Source: Castor canadensis (taxonomy: Eukaryota > Chordata > Mammalia > Rodentia > Castoridae). From it: DNA of 64,000 nt. This document shows, in pieces, positions 10,124 through 22,330 of this stretch. The stretch spans positions 135,851,490 through 135,915,489 of the forward strand of contig NC_133396.1 in assembly GCF_047511655.1 (NCBI RefSeq), written 5' to 3'. The first letter of the stretch is position 1. Each line of letters starts with the position of its first letter. The translations under genes were made by a program, and so were the position numbers. The notes beneath the pieces were generated by a model. It made no database searches. It was not told where the DNA came from and saw only the letters and a program-made list of their open reading frames with translations.

Positions 10124-13100
10124 TGCCTTTCTATTTATGCATGTGTATTAGGAACTTTTCGATGGAAACTTTTTCATCTAAGTTTGTTTGAGAGTGATTT
10201 TGTTTTATTTGATCCATTCTTAATTACACAGAAAAGTATGCAAATGACAAATAGATAAATAATAAATTCATAGAATATCTGAGAAATACAGAAGTCAGAG
10301 TCACACAAATTTGTGATGTCTAGAAAACACATTTACAACATTTATAGTTGATACTCAAAAGTGTGTAGGGACTATAAATCAATTGAATTAGAAACATCTC
10401 TACTTAAGTATTTCATAAAGGATGCTTTAAATGCATATAGGTAACTTTTCTCTATCATATCTATGCTTATGTTAGCATAAGTAGAATTACATAATAAATA
10501 ACAACTGAACAGCAATTACAAAGTCCATAAAGGTATTAGATGTGTTGGAAATATACAAATTCTACATCCTAAGGCTACTTGGGATTTGGTTCTACAATTT
10601 ATACAATTATAAAATAAAGCAGTAAAAATAGAAAATGTTTTTTAATAAAGACGTGAATACTTTTTATGACTTTTAAATAATAGCAGTTTGGTGGCAAGGG
10701 ACATTTCTATTTAACTAAATTGTCAATATGATTTTGTAAATGGAGAAAAATAAGAATTGGAACTTGGAAAAGATCAACAAGGAAAGACAACCCACAAGAC
10801 TTGAACAAGGATGTAGTCAACCAATCTTCATGGGCTATACATCTGTGAGAAACATCACTGTATCCAATTATAAAAATATTCCCAACACTGGAGAGGGTAA
10901 ATATTCATTTAGGAAACTATGCTATTAATAAAAGCTCATCTCCATGCCTCAAAATACAGGAGTGAAGGAACATATTTCGGTAATCTTCTTAAACCCTGGA
11001 AATTTTATATACTGTGTCTTTTCTTATTTAAAACTTAGAATGAAATATAGCACTGTGGTTCTGATACTTATTAAATGCAAAGTGAATAAGTGAGGTCTTT
11101 GACTCTTTTGAGGGGTTCATAATTACAATAATGTTAGTGCTAATAACAATAATCACCCTCAAATAATGAGGATGACAAGAAGGAGGAAGCAAGAGAATGC
11201 AAAGATGTTAAAGAACAGGTCCTTTGAAGGAAAAGCTAAAGAAGAGAAAGATCACAAAACTACATATAGTACACCCTGCTATAAATATACTTGGAAATTA
11301 CAAGTGTTTCATTTTATCAATTAAAAATAAAGAAAGCATTTTGAAGTAATTTGGATGAGTTAAAATTACTGAAACAGCATGTGATTCCATAGGTCTCACA
11401 CCACCAATTACCTTGCCCATTTTTTCATTGAATAAAATATGTTCAGACAGAAAAAGAACCTTAAGTAGTTTTCTCTGCTCACCTAAATTTAAAACAAATG
11501 GGATCAGCAGAAATAAAAGAACAAATCAATTAATGCTCTCTTTTATGCAACCCAAATATGAAATTTTATAACAAATTTGAAGAAAACAAAGGTATAAATT
11601 ATGAAAATGTATTATGGTTGTGATAAATACTGGGTTTTGGTGGAAAAAAATTCAAGGAGTAGATATACCACAAATACTAGTTCTTACATTTAGCAGCAAA
11701 GTAAAATTTCTCTTGCTAGAAAGAACAGTTAATGATAATTTTGGGGGGACTGATAAAAGCACTTATTACAAAATATTGAGATTCCCACAAATTAAAATGT
11801 GGAAAAATGTGTCTACATATAACAGGAAAATGGCAAAAAAAGAAGCATTAATGGGATAAAACTTTATTACTCACTTGGAGGAAAGTAACATTTAACACAG
11901 CCAGAATACTTAATCCAAATTTCAGTGAATAATAATGAGCTTTTGAGATTTTCATTACCATAGTTTTCTCTCTTCCTGCTTCATTGGTGTATTAATAACC
12001 TATTAAGAAATAGTTCTTCTTTTTATAGTGTTCTAGCTTATGCTTGTAAATTTGTGAGAGAATACAAGAGAGAAATTGAATGATTGGCTCAATAAAAGTG
12101 TATAGCATTACCAAATATTTCTCTTTCATTTTGAGGTAAAGCATAAATACAATGTAATTATTAAAAACTAGGAGTAGTAGGTAGTATATACATCCTAAAG
12201 AAAATTGCTAAATCTCTCTTACTGCTAATCATTTTGATGTCAGTCAAATTATAGCCCACAGATTTACACTATTTGAGAGAAAGAATTATGAGTACAAATA
12301 TTACAAATATTTGAGCTATACAAATTTGTAACTTACAACATTTTAACATAATGACAAAATCATTGGATTAAAAGTGTTTTGAATTATATAAGATATGCTC
12401 ATTAAATTTATTGAAATTCATCACTAAATCCCAACATTTTAATTCTGGTAGGCTAAGAATGCAGTCATTTAATTTTTGTGTATTCACTGCCACTTATTGC
12501 AGCTAATTTTCACCATTCTTCAAAATTTCTGAAATAAACACTAATGTATGATACAAATAAGGCCATGAAGAACCAGAGAACTTCAATTGCATAAAATTCC
12601 TTTCATAGTGGTTTAGGAAAACATCCTCCCCCTACATGGAAGTTATAAATGTAAACCCTATTATGATTGTGCTCTTATTACAGAAAATCTCATGTATACT
12701 AAGATAGATTAAAATGCATCCAGTTATTCTATTTAAGTTTTCTTCAAACACATATCACTACTTGATGTTCTATGACATTTTTATTTCTAATGTCTACATC
12801 AATAGGCATTTATATAAAATTAAATTTGATATGTAATTTGTTTCTTGTAATCATGGTTAGAAATCAAACCATAGCAAGAATTATTTTCTAATTTTTTATA
12901 CAATTTGGATTCTTTGCTTAGGATTAATTTCTAAAGGAATAAATTATGTATCAGTACATTGAAACAAATATTTGTATATTTATGTTATATATAATTTGTT
13001 TTAAAGTCTTCAATGTGATATAGAAAATATGGTTACTTTTCATAGCAAATTCAATACTAAATTTCAGACTACCTATAATGGACACATTGAGTAAAATGCA

Positions 13101-13463
13101 GTGACTTTTACATGTGATGTTTTTTGTACTTATAAGATATTTACAATCCATATAAAGAGTAAGTAAACAATAAACTGTCTCATTTCTATTTTTATTGGGT
13201 ATAATAGCGAAGACTATGAATCTAGGAAGTAGACGTCTTTTCCTTATGTTTCACATAATAGCCTTTCCAATGCCTATTTTCATGATGATGAATAACTAGC
13301 AATATACAAATACTTAAAATAGTAGTTGACACAAATAAAAGGAAGCAGACACAGGAGACAGTAGAGAAAAAAACACAGAGAAGAGCAAAGTACCTTTGAA
13401 TCATTGAGCTTAAAATGGCATTAATGAATCTTAGAAAGTCACACTGGTAGGATGCCAACATTT
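10124..13463. other. Unassigned AT-rich intergenic DNA
   Basis: This is over 3 kb of AT-rich sequence with no gene or repeat that I can name. Short frames such as those at 10740 and 11614 lack any family features. It may hold ancient repeats too decayed to see by eye. Confidence 0.5.
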
Positions 13464-13478
13464 AAGACACATCACAGA
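13464..13478 (+). repeat. Target-site duplication, left copy
   Basis: AAGACACATCACAGA is repeated exactly at 15496-15510, on the far side of the L1 and directly after its poly-A run. The minus-strand context TCTT/AAA fits the L1 endonuclease preference. Confidence 0.95.
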
Positions 13479-14205
13479 AGCTTTTTAGTTTTATGAGGTC
13501 CCATTTATCTATGCTATCTCTTAGTTGCTGTGCTGCTGGGGTTTCATTGAGAAAGTTCTTACCTATACCTACTAACTCCAGAGTATTTCCTACTCTTTCT
13601 TGTATCAACTTAAGAGTTTGGGGTCTGATATTAAGATCCTTGATCCATTTTGAGTTAATCTTGGTATAGGGTGATATACATGGATCTAGTTTCAGTTTTT
13701 TGCAGACTGCTAACCAGTTTTCCCAGCAGTTTTTGTTGAAGAGGCTGCTATTTCTCCATCGTATATTTTTAGCTCCTTTGTCAAAGATAAGTTGCTTATA
13801 GTTGTGTGGCTTCATATCTGGATCCTCTATTCTGTTCCACTGGTCTTCATGTCTGTTTTTGTGCCAGTACCATGCTGTTTTTATTATTATTGCTTTGTAA
13901 TATAGTTTGAAGTCAGGTATTGTGATACCTCCTGCATTGTTCTTTTGACTGAGTATTGCCTTGGCTATTCGTGGCCTCTTGTGTTTCCATATAAATTTAA
14001 CAGTAGATTTTTCAATCTCTTTGATGAATGTCATTGGAATTTTGATGGGAATTGCATTAAACATGTAGATTACTTTTGGGAGTATAGACATTTTTACTAT
14101 ATTGATTCTACCAATCCATGAGCATGGGAGATCTCTCCACTTTCTATAGTCTTCCTCAATCTCTTTTTTCAGAAGTGTATAGTTTTCCTTGTAGAGGTCT
14201 TTCAC
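13479..14205 (-). pseudogene. L1 ORF2 fragment, inverted half
   Basis: This 242-residue open stretch covers the ORF2 region after the reverse transcriptase, with the recognisable blocks [38 protein letters not shown] and [16 protein letters not shown]. The last few codons before the stop run into the target-site duplication, so they are not L1. It has no start of its own and is a broken part of the L1 at 13479-15495. Confidence 0.9.
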
Positions 14206-14250
14206 ATCTTTTGTTAGGTTTACACCTAGGTATTTGATTTTTTTTGAGAA

Positions 14251-14997
14251 ATGGTCTCTAAACTGAAGAGAACACCCACAGAGTGGGAGAAAATATTTGC
14301 CAACTATACATCAGACAAGGGACTGATAACCAGAATATACAGGGAACTTAAAAAACTAAATTCTCCCAAAACTAATGAACCAATAAAGAAATGGGCAGGT
14401 GAACTAAACAGAACTTTCTCAAAAGAAGAAATTCAAATGGCCAGAAAACACATGAAAAAATGCTCACCATCTCTAGCAATAAAGGAAATGCAAATTAAAA
14501 CCACACTAAGATTCCACCTCACCCCTGTTAGAATAGCCATCATCAGCAACACCACCAACAACAGGTGTTGGCGAGGATGCGGGGAAAAAGGAACCCTCTT
14601 ACACTGTTGGTGGGAATGTAGATTAGTACAACCACTCTGGAAAAAAATTTGGAGGCTACTTAAAAAGCTGGACATCGATCTACCATTTGATCCAGCAATA
14701 CCACTCTTGGGGATATACCCAAAAGACTGTTACTGCAGAGGCACCTGCACATCCATGTTTATTGCGGCACTATTCACAATAGCCAAGTTATGGAAACAGC
14801 CAAGATGCCCCAGCACTGATGAATGGATTAAGAAAATGTGGTATCTATACACAATGGAATTTTATGCAGCCATGAAGAAGAACGAAATGTTATCATTCGC
14901 TGGTAAATGGATGGAATTGGAGAACATCATTCTGAGTGAGGTTAGCCTGGCTCAAAAGACCAAAAATCGTATGTTCTCCCTCATATGTGGACATTAG
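14251..14997 (+). pseudogene. L1 ORF2 C-terminal fragment, direct half
   Basis: This 248-codon open stretch is the C-terminal part of ORF2, including the cysteine-containing segment [20 protein letters not shown] and the typical end [11 protein letters not shown]. Its first Met is an internal residue of ORF2 (EMVSKLKR), not a real start. Compared with the copies at 8.3, 29.8 and 48.5 kb, it lacks the few residues corresponding to ECNTGYS, a small in-frame deletion or subtype difference. Confidence 0.9.
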
Positions 14998-15495
14998 ATC
15001 AAGGACAAACACAACAAGGGGATTGGACTATGAGCACATGATAAAAGCGAGAGCACACAAGGGAGGGGTGAGGATAGGTAAGACACCTAAAAAACTAGCT
15101 AGCATTTGTTGCCCTTAATGCAGAGAAACTAAAGCAGATACCTTAAAGCAACTGAGGCCAATAGGAAAAGGGGACCAGGAACTAGAGAAAAGGTTAGATT
15201 AAAAAGAATTAACCTAGAAGGTAACACCCACGCACAGGAAATCAATGTGAGTCAATGCCCTGTATAGCTATCCTTATCTCAACCAGCAAAACCCCTTGTT
15301 CCTTCCTATTATTGCTTATACTCTCTCTACAACAAAATTAGAGATAAGGGCAAAATAGTTTCTGCTGGGTATTGAGGGGGGGAGCGGGAGGGGGTGGAGT
15401 GGGTGGTAAGGGAGGGGGTGGGGGCAGGGGGGAGAAATAAACCAAGCCTTGTATGCACATATGAATAATAAAAGAAAAATGAAAAAAAAAAAAAA

Positions 15496-15510
15496 AAGAC
15501 ACATCACAGA
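15496..15510 (+). repeat. Target-site duplication, right copy
   Basis: This is identical to 13464-13478. The first two A bases could equally be counted with the poly-A run. Confidence 0.95.
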
Positions 15511-17927
15511 GGCACGCAGGAGCTAAATTCACATTCATAACTCATTCAGTCCAGAGTGAACCAGACCTCAGATGCTTGCTTTTTACTGCCCCCTGAAACA
15601 GCATAAAATATCATTTTAAACTTAGTATATTTAGCTGGAAATGAGGGATTATTGGAACATTTAACTAGACAATATAAAAATGTTCTCTAATCATTTCAGT
15701 TTGTAGGTTCCATTCTTCTTTTGGTTATTGGCTAAATAATCAAAGTATTGTTTCGGCCAAATAGAGGGCAAGCTTTCCGCAAATCTAGAATATAATTCCT
15801 TCCATCATTGTGAGTGATTCAGTAAGATCAAGAGCCTAATCCTGGACTGAAAAGTTATCAGAGATCCCATGAACTTGGTGGTTTGGTCAAATGAGCCAGC
15901 TAGATAATGTGCCTCACACACCATTCTCTTTGGGCTACACCTTCATTCTTCCTTATTCCCTATTATTTTACAATGATTCTCACTGTAAAAATCAATGCCC
16001 GAGAAAGCCTTCTTTTAAATCTTTCTCCAAAATAATACTACTATTTCACAGGACCCCATGGTTTTACTTTGATAAGAGTACTGATTTAAAATTTTGTGAT
16101 TATATGCTCAATATTTTCCCTCAGTATATTATAAGCCTCAGGACGGCAGCCACTTTGGCTCATTTGCTGAGCACTATACCCCAGCTTTTTAGATTTAATA
16201 CATACTGTTTAGAAAATACTTGTTGAATGAATGAGCAAGCAAATAAGAGCTAAATAAATGTATTCAATGACTGGTTTCATATGTAGCATGCAGCTAAATA
16301 TTATATGAGCTACTCATTGTCATGACAGTACTCAACCAATCAATTCAAATTCAGCAGTTCAAAACCACAATTATTTGTTATTAGGGACCTGAGATTCAGT
16401 TGGGCTGCTTCAAATTATAGCAACATCTGTGATGATTGTGCTTCTTATGCACACTGATTGATTCTTCTGCAGAATTTGAAACCCAGACTGCAGAGATAGA
16501 AGCTATTTAGGATGCTCTTTTTGCAACACGTCCTAAGTCCATGAGACCAGCCTCCATTTGAACAAACATGTATAAAACTACTGCTTACTGCAAGACAATT
16601 AGCATCCATTGTCCACTGCAAGACATATAGTCAAATCAAACCCAAAGGTAGAAGAAATGTATTCTATTGTTTATAGAAGAAACTGGAAAGTCACATGGTG
16701 AAAAATGTGTGGCTGTGGGAGGAGCTCAAGAATTTAAGCAAACATTTGACCTATCACTGTTTTATACATATATTCAATATTATCTTTATATTATTCAGGG
16801 TCTTGGTTACCACTGTAGCTCACATAATAATATTCCTCCTATTTAATTTAAGCAGAAAGAGATTTACAGAAATTATTGAGAAACTTCAAGATTGCTGGAA
16901 CATCCAGAGACTCAAGCATAGATAGTGTACAGTTTAGAGCCACATGACCTGGAAAAAGACTCAGGTTTTTCTACCACAAAGCCCACTGACAATGCTACTT
17001 ACCACTGAACACCTATGATGAAAAGTGATCTAAGAAAAAAGCTCTATTTTAGCTGTCACAAAAAGCTGTTCACCTGAATCAAGATCACTGCCTGTCCCTG
17101 TTTACTCTGCAGCAGCAGTCTCTTGCTGGTGATCCTGCTTAGCACAATAGAGATCACAGGCAACTTTCAACCTCCTGTCCTCTAGAAAGTTGCTGTGGAT
17201 ATCGATAGGCAAATCTGCATTTTATGCCATACAGTCAGTTAGATTCTCCATTTCTACTATCCACTTGAGACTAACCTTTATAAGTTTCATTTTTATATTC
17301 TAATAAGGAGTCAAAAACATTTTTAATGTTGTTAATGACTTTGCATATGGCTTTCATGAACTTAAGGTGCAATTCCTTATTGACAGCAAAAGGTTTTTAT
17401 AAAACCAACAAATACTTTCACACTAAGGAATGTGTAGGCACTGAAGAAGGTGTAGACAGGAGTCAATCAGAATTGGAAAGGGAAGGAGAAAGAGCTGCAA
17501 AAGAGATGACAGTATCACTTTTTAGTTAGGGACCTTAGACCAGAGGAGTGACTATAGAGAGATGACTGCTCTGGGGTGTGGTTTGAATGCTTCAGGGGCA
17601 TGTGGAAGCAGACTCCTCTAATGCTGGAAGCTGTGTGTGAGGAATTTCACAACAGCATCCACACCCCATACATGACACAAATATGGTTGTGATGAACCTG
17701 AGGGTTGTACTTCACTCAGAAGGTGTGACCCTCAAAAACCTACTACCATCCATTAGGGGAACTCCAAACAGGACCCTCTTGGCCCTGTCCAACCTGTCTC
17801 AGCTTTCAAAGTATTATAATGTATATATAATAAAAACACTTTATGAGGTAGATTTGAGGGTATAGAAAAACAGTTTCATAAATTGGGTGGAGGATGGGTA
17901 GAGGAGTGAAAGAAGCAGAAATTTAGT
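15511..17927. other. Unassigned intergenic DNA
   Basis: No gene is recognised. The frames at 15891, 17326 and 17683 look like chance. The stretch at 17530-17820 is somewhat less AT-rich and may be a decayed transposon. Confidence 0.45.
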
Positions 17928-17939
17928 AAAAATATCCTT
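17928..17939 (+). repeat. Direct repeat flanking tRNA-Gly half, left copy
   Basis: AAAAATATCCTT is repeated exactly at 17982-17993, on the other side of the tRNA-derived insert. Confidence 0.9.
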
Positions 17940-17981
17940 GGAGCACATTGGTAGTATAGTGGTGAGCATTGCTGCCTTCCA
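17940..17981 (+). pseudogene. 5' half of tRNA-Gly(TCC), tailless retropseudogene
   Basis: From 17945 to 17981 the sequence aligns with the 5' half of mammalian tRNA-Gly(TCC). The matching pieces are ttggtagtatagtggtgagc (which contains the A box) and then gctgccttcca, with about four differences over 37 bases. It stops inside the anticodon loop, right after the TCC anticodon. The 3' half, including the B box, is missing. There is no clear A-tail: the A-run after it can be fully counted in the flanking repeat. Five extra bases (17940-17944) precede the tRNA 5' end. Perfect 12-bp flanking repeats show L1-style insertion of a truncated RNA. It cannot make a tRNA. Confidence 0.85.
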
Positions 17982-17993
17982 AAAAATATCCTT
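17982..17993 (+). repeat. Direct repeat flanking tRNA-Gly half, right copy
   Basis: This is identical to 17928-17939. Confidence 0.9.
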
Positions 17994-18129
17994 ATTCATA
18001 ATAAAAGATATCTAGGAAATCAAAAGTTAATTTTTGTATTTTTCTGGACATGAGATTGAATTTAAATTTATTTTATATTTAACAATGTACTTATAGAAAT
18101 TAAAGCGAGGATTTCTTTCAATTTTTTAT

Positions 18130-18400
18130 CTCTAGCTATAACTGACAAATAAAATTCATGTATTTTAAAAATGTATATCATGATGTTTTGATAAGACTAT
18201 ACATTTTGAAATGATTACCACAATCAAGTCAATAATATTTCCATCACCTCATATAGTTATATTTTTTCACTTCTACTTATGCCTCAGCCCATTAAAATAT
18301 TTTCTTTCTCCACAATTGTATGATTGGTGCACTTTCGTATAACTTCTTATTTGGCTTTCTCCATTGTCCCAGTCTCTCCTGCATCCTTTTTAATTATAAT
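18130..18400 (-). mobile_element. Ancient L1 3' UTR fragment, antisense
   Basis: The plus strand reads 'catgatgttttgataagact', then 'aaatgattaccacaatcaag', then 'tttccatcacctcatatagt', which is the antisense of the 3' UTR of older mammalian L1 (L1M-type). The right boundary is uncertain. Confidence 0.6.
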
Positions 18401-18423
18401 GTCTGGTTACTCATTGCTGTCAG

Positions 18424-18502
18424 TACTAGGGTTTGAACTCAGAGATTCATGCTTGCTCGTCACATGCTCTACCAGTTAAACCATTCCACCAGCCCATCAC
18501 TC
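18424..18502 (-). repeat. ID-like SINE fragment, antisense
   Basis: The plus strand has 'agtactagggtttgaactca' and then a 'tgctctaccagttaaaccat' segment ending 'ccaccagccc', the antisense of the ID unit with its B box. Confidence 0.75.
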
Positions 18503-18667
18503 TGTTTTACAGTTTCTTCTTTCTTCTATTGGCTCCTAGTGGTTGGTTTTCCTTGATAGATGTTTCCCTATTGTCTGTACTCTCTCCCTAGATAATTTCG
18601 TCCATATAGAAGAGTATTACTGTCATTTGCATTCTGAATTTAAACTTATCTATATCAAAATATATTT

Positions 18668-18800
18668 TCTGGACTTGGCATATAGCTCAGTGGTAGAGAG
18701 TAGAGTACTTGCCAAGAATATGAAAGACTGTGGGTTTTATCCCCAGTGATACACACACACACATGCATACAAATACACACATGCACAAACCACACGTGCA
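18668..18800 (+). repeat. ID SINE with (CA)-rich tail
   Basis: The text 'tatagctcagtggtagagag' is the ID/tRNA A-box part, and 'gtgggttttatccccagtga' the B-box part. From 18750 the tail has become a CA-rich run (acacacacacacac, then ATACAAATACACAC units). Confidence 0.8.
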
Positions 18801-19189
18801 TGTAAACACTCCTCTTTCACAATGTTGTAGTATATACCATAGAACAATATGTTGCCTCATAGTGTTCACAAGGTGTACATATCATGTACATTCATACAAC
18901 TCATTCTTATATTCGTATATTTTTAGTGGGATCCTCTACCAGCACAATGAATGCAATGCAACTTTCTTGCAGATAATTCTCATTTAGTGAGTAGTCCCAC
19001 TTTCTATTTGTTTACCTTGTTCAGGAACCTGTGACTTACTGAACTCTTTTATCTGCTAGACCTTGTCACCCTTCCTTATTACTAATGCATCATCTTAGGT
19101 TGATGTTCCTCTATCTAGACTACTGTTGACATTGTTTAAGCAAGTTTTTATCCTTCAGTCTACATGATTATTCTCCATATCATCTCTCC

Positions 19190-19795
19190 TTCCTTATGTA
19201 AAACTTATTATGATGCAATCCACCCTTCACACTGCTACCAAGGTTATGTTTTTGAAATATAAATCTGTATATGTTACTGCAGTCCCAAATTCTCAATAGC
19301 TCCCTAGATCTCTCTAGGATGTTTTCTAGATTCATTTTTGTGACACTTAAAACACTTTGGTATACTAATTTGCAAGCAATTCAGTATAAACTTTTATTCT
19401 GTCTTGCTTCCACACATGTGCCAATTCTCACACACATGTATATAGTTTGCCCCAGAAGCATTGAACTCTTTCAGTTACTCCACACATTTGCAGATGCTTC
19501 CATCTGCTTGGTTAAACTCGTTGTTAAATGTGAAGAACTCCATCTATGAAAATCTCTTTTGATTCTTCCACATAGAATTAGACACACATTTACCTATGCA
19601 ATCATATTTTCCTGTGCCTATATCCATAAATGACTTTTAAAGACTACTAATTTTGCTATTTTTCTATCCTATGAAGACAATATTTCAGTTTGAATACAGG
19701 AACCATGTTCATTTTTTCTTTCTTTTCTTTTCTAGAACATAGCAAAATATCTGGAAGACACAAAGCCTTCAAATAAGTTTAAAAAGTAATGAAAT
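19190..19795 (+). repeat. L2 LINE 3' portion
   Basis: The order of segments fits the L2 ORF2 end and 3' UTR: 'gatgcaatccacccttcaca', 'aaatataaatctgtatatgt', 'caatagctccctagatctct', and near the end 'ctagaacatagcaaaatatc' followed by 'tggaagacacaaagccttca'. It is well diverged. The 92-codon frame here is an L2 remnant, not a gene. Confidence 0.65.
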
Positions 19796-20998
19796 GTATC
19801 AAAGATGATATGAATTACTGTAGTTCACATTTAATCTTAATATATTTTATAAATATTGTAGCAACTTTGTAAGAAATAGTAACTTTATGTCTAGAGCTTA
19901 ATTTTTTGAGTGATTAAATCTTATGCACCATGGCCCAAAATGCATCTATGATACCAAGCTTATGCATTCACATAGAGTTGTGTACCAAGCTCAATTACTT
20001 TATTTCTGCTCAGATAACTATTTTCAATCCATTGGAAGAATAGAGGTAGTAGTTTATTTTAAAAATTCACTTAGTATAAAGTCTGACACATTATAAATTC
20101 ATGAGACAACCGCATGAATGTTATAAACTTCTTTTACATGACTTTCATTGTAACCTGGTGTATTTATGGTGCCATTTAACTAATAACCTGAGTTATGCAT
20201 TGCTGAAAGGTTAGAAATCCTTTAAGGATTGTCCTTGGTTGAGATGTTTTTGAAGCTAATGGATAAGAACAGCATAATATTTGAGGATTATGAGCAACTT
20301 GCTCACTGGGAAAAATAAATATATTTCAAGGTCAAATTTGATATTGAAGAGTTTATTATTTAAACATGACTAAGAAATTTAATTTGTTTTATAGATGAAT
20401 GATTACGTAAAATAATAGGGAGATCAATGAAGAAATTTAGATATATATGTTTATATATTGATGCATTGAAGCAAAGCTAGGAAATAAATGGAGACAGCTG
20501 ATAAGTTCAGGTAAAGTAATGCATCAAACAAACTCAATATAGTGTTGTAAATAATCCCTACTTTAATGAACAGATCTATATGACAAGCACTAAAATCATT
20601 TATTTTGCTAGTATAAATCCTATAAAAGTATTCAGGAATTTCTCAGTGACAATACTCAACTTTTATTGTGCATATTTTTAATTTTTAATATTTATATCAA
20701 GCCATTTCCTTGTTGAAGATGAACAAGCAAACATGCTTGTATTTCTTAAGTGAAAATTAGTATTTTCTAATAATTTCACTCATTCTACTACAATTTTTCT
20801 AAAATAATGCATTTATATTAAATTGGAATAAGTCACATAATATAATAGAAACTTCATATCGTACTAGTTTTGCATTGGGAATTATCTAATCTACTTTCTC
20901 CTCCTTCTGAAGGAGTACCTTGTGGGAAATCTTGGAGTAGTCAATAGCTAAGCAAGTAGGGACTTATTTCTTCTTTAGCAAGACATTGAAATAGCTCT
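19796..20998. other. Unassigned AT-rich DNA
   Basis: No gene or repeat is recognised. Confidence 0.5.
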
Positions 20999-20999
20999 T

Positions 21000-21092
21000 T
21001 TTTTCTTTTTGGTAGTGCTGAGGTTTGAACTCAGGGTCTCATACTTGCTATGCAGGTTCCCTTACTACTTAAGCCACTCCCACAGCCTGGGT
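21000..21092 (-). repeat. ID-like SINE, antisense
   Basis: The plus strand has a T-rich start, 'ggtagtgctgaggtttgaac' and then 'cagggtctcatacttgctat', with 'aagccactcccacagcctgg' at the end. Confidence 0.8.
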
Positions 21093-22030
21093 CCTTCATT
21101 TTTATTAAAATCCTTTTTAGATATTTTTCTCCTATGCACACATATGATATTCTATAAATAAGAAAACAAGGATAAGAAAAAATGAAAACACATGTTAGTC
21201 ATTCAATAGGCTTTATAATTTTAAGAGGATATCAAACTAGAAATAATGAACAGTTTGTTCAAAATCAGGTAACAAATCTAATCTTGGATTAAACCAATGA
21301 AGTTTCTACAAAGTTCATTGCTTTTCAGGAATTTTTTTCTGAAAAATACACTATAAACTTTAAAACTCTGCCCTTCTTTGAGTAAAGTCATCCTTATAGT
21401 TTCTGACTTTCAATACAAGTTTAATGATGTCAATAGCAGTGAAAGGTCCAAGGTCTTGCACTAGCTGTAAAGTTAACAGGTTGCCCTGCCACAGTTCTGT
21501 AGCTGCTGTCTTAGGAGACAAGAGTTTGGGGTCAGAGCAATGGAGAATTTGTTACTCACAGCTAGCGTGATAACATAGTAGAATTCTTGCTGGTCCGAGA
21601 AGCCAAAATTCTCAGTGTGATGTTGGAAAGATAAACCACTTTAAGGAGTGGAATGAATTACAAGACAGGACCTCTGAGTTTACTGACCTGAATCTTTTAT
21701 GGTGGGCTTAACTGACCTTTGTTCTAATCTTTGCTATATTGTTTAAGCAGCACACTTGCCCTTTGCTCTGGAGGGAGAGATGATCTCTACAAAGGATGTT
21801 TGTGATACAGGCATTTTTTTTCAAAGGTAATCTGTAAAAATAGCACTCGTGGCCTCAGCTCTCAAGACAAGAAACTATTCCATATGCCCAGAAAGACTTG
21901 CCTCACCACACATGATTGCAGTTTTATAGACAATAATGACATTCACTTTCTTTTATTACCATGTTTTAGAGGGGTTTGCTGCTATGCTTTCATGTTCCCT
22001 AATCTTTGTTTCTATAATGTTTAATCTTTC
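21093..22030. other. Unassigned DNA with a GC-richer middle
   Basis: 21470-21920 is less AT-rich than its surroundings and could be a decayed LTR, but I cannot name it. The rest is plain AT-rich sequence. Confidence 0.4.
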
Positions 22031-22039
22031 TTTTACCAT

Positions 22040-22330
22040 ATCCAGTCTACTTTCATCTTAGACATTGCAATTTTCATCTGTAGAGGCTCCAACATTTGAT
22101 TTACACTGCATTATATCTTATTTCCACTTGCCTCTGGACACACATGATACTCGTTAAATTTTTTTAAATATCTGTATGTACAACTTTCAACACCACATTT
22201 GTTCTCTGACATAGTCAAGTGTTTGGTGTATTTATTTTTGTAAACGTTCTCATGCTTCATTTTGGGATTTATTTAAGTTTCTTGGAAATCTATGAATCCT
22301 TTTGGTTTTCGTTCTTGGATTTGTAATTTG
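22040..22330 (-). mobile_element. Possible ancient L1 3' UTR, antisense
   Basis: The text 'tttcatcttagacattgcaa' and 'ttttcatctgtagaggctcc' resembles the antisense of an old L1ME-type 3' UTR. The match is partial and the call is weak. Confidence 0.35.

Larger units (their letters stand above)
13479..15495 (+). mobile_element. L1 copy with inverted 5' part (twin priming), intact TSD
   Basis: At 13479-14247 the minus strand carries L1 ORF2, beginning [20 protein letters not shown] and running to KLKSFC. From about 14249 the plus strand resumes at the next ORF2 residues ([20 protein letters not shown]) and runs open to the stop at 14995. A 3' UTR of the 'gaccaggaactagagaaaag' subtype and a poly-A run at 15482-15497 follow. 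About ten consensus bases are missing at the switch. Both ORF2 halves stay open for roughly 250 codons each, so the insertion is fairly young. It is bounded by exact 15-bp direct repeats. Confidence 0.95.

Noticed and set aside
17940..17981. A functional tRNA gene
   Set aside because: Only the 5' half is present, with no B box and no acceptor 3' strand.
18424..18502. Short tRNA-like units across the window as tRNA genes
   Set aside because: They are ID-type SINE copies: they recur many times, lack a cloverleaf, and often end in A-rich tails.
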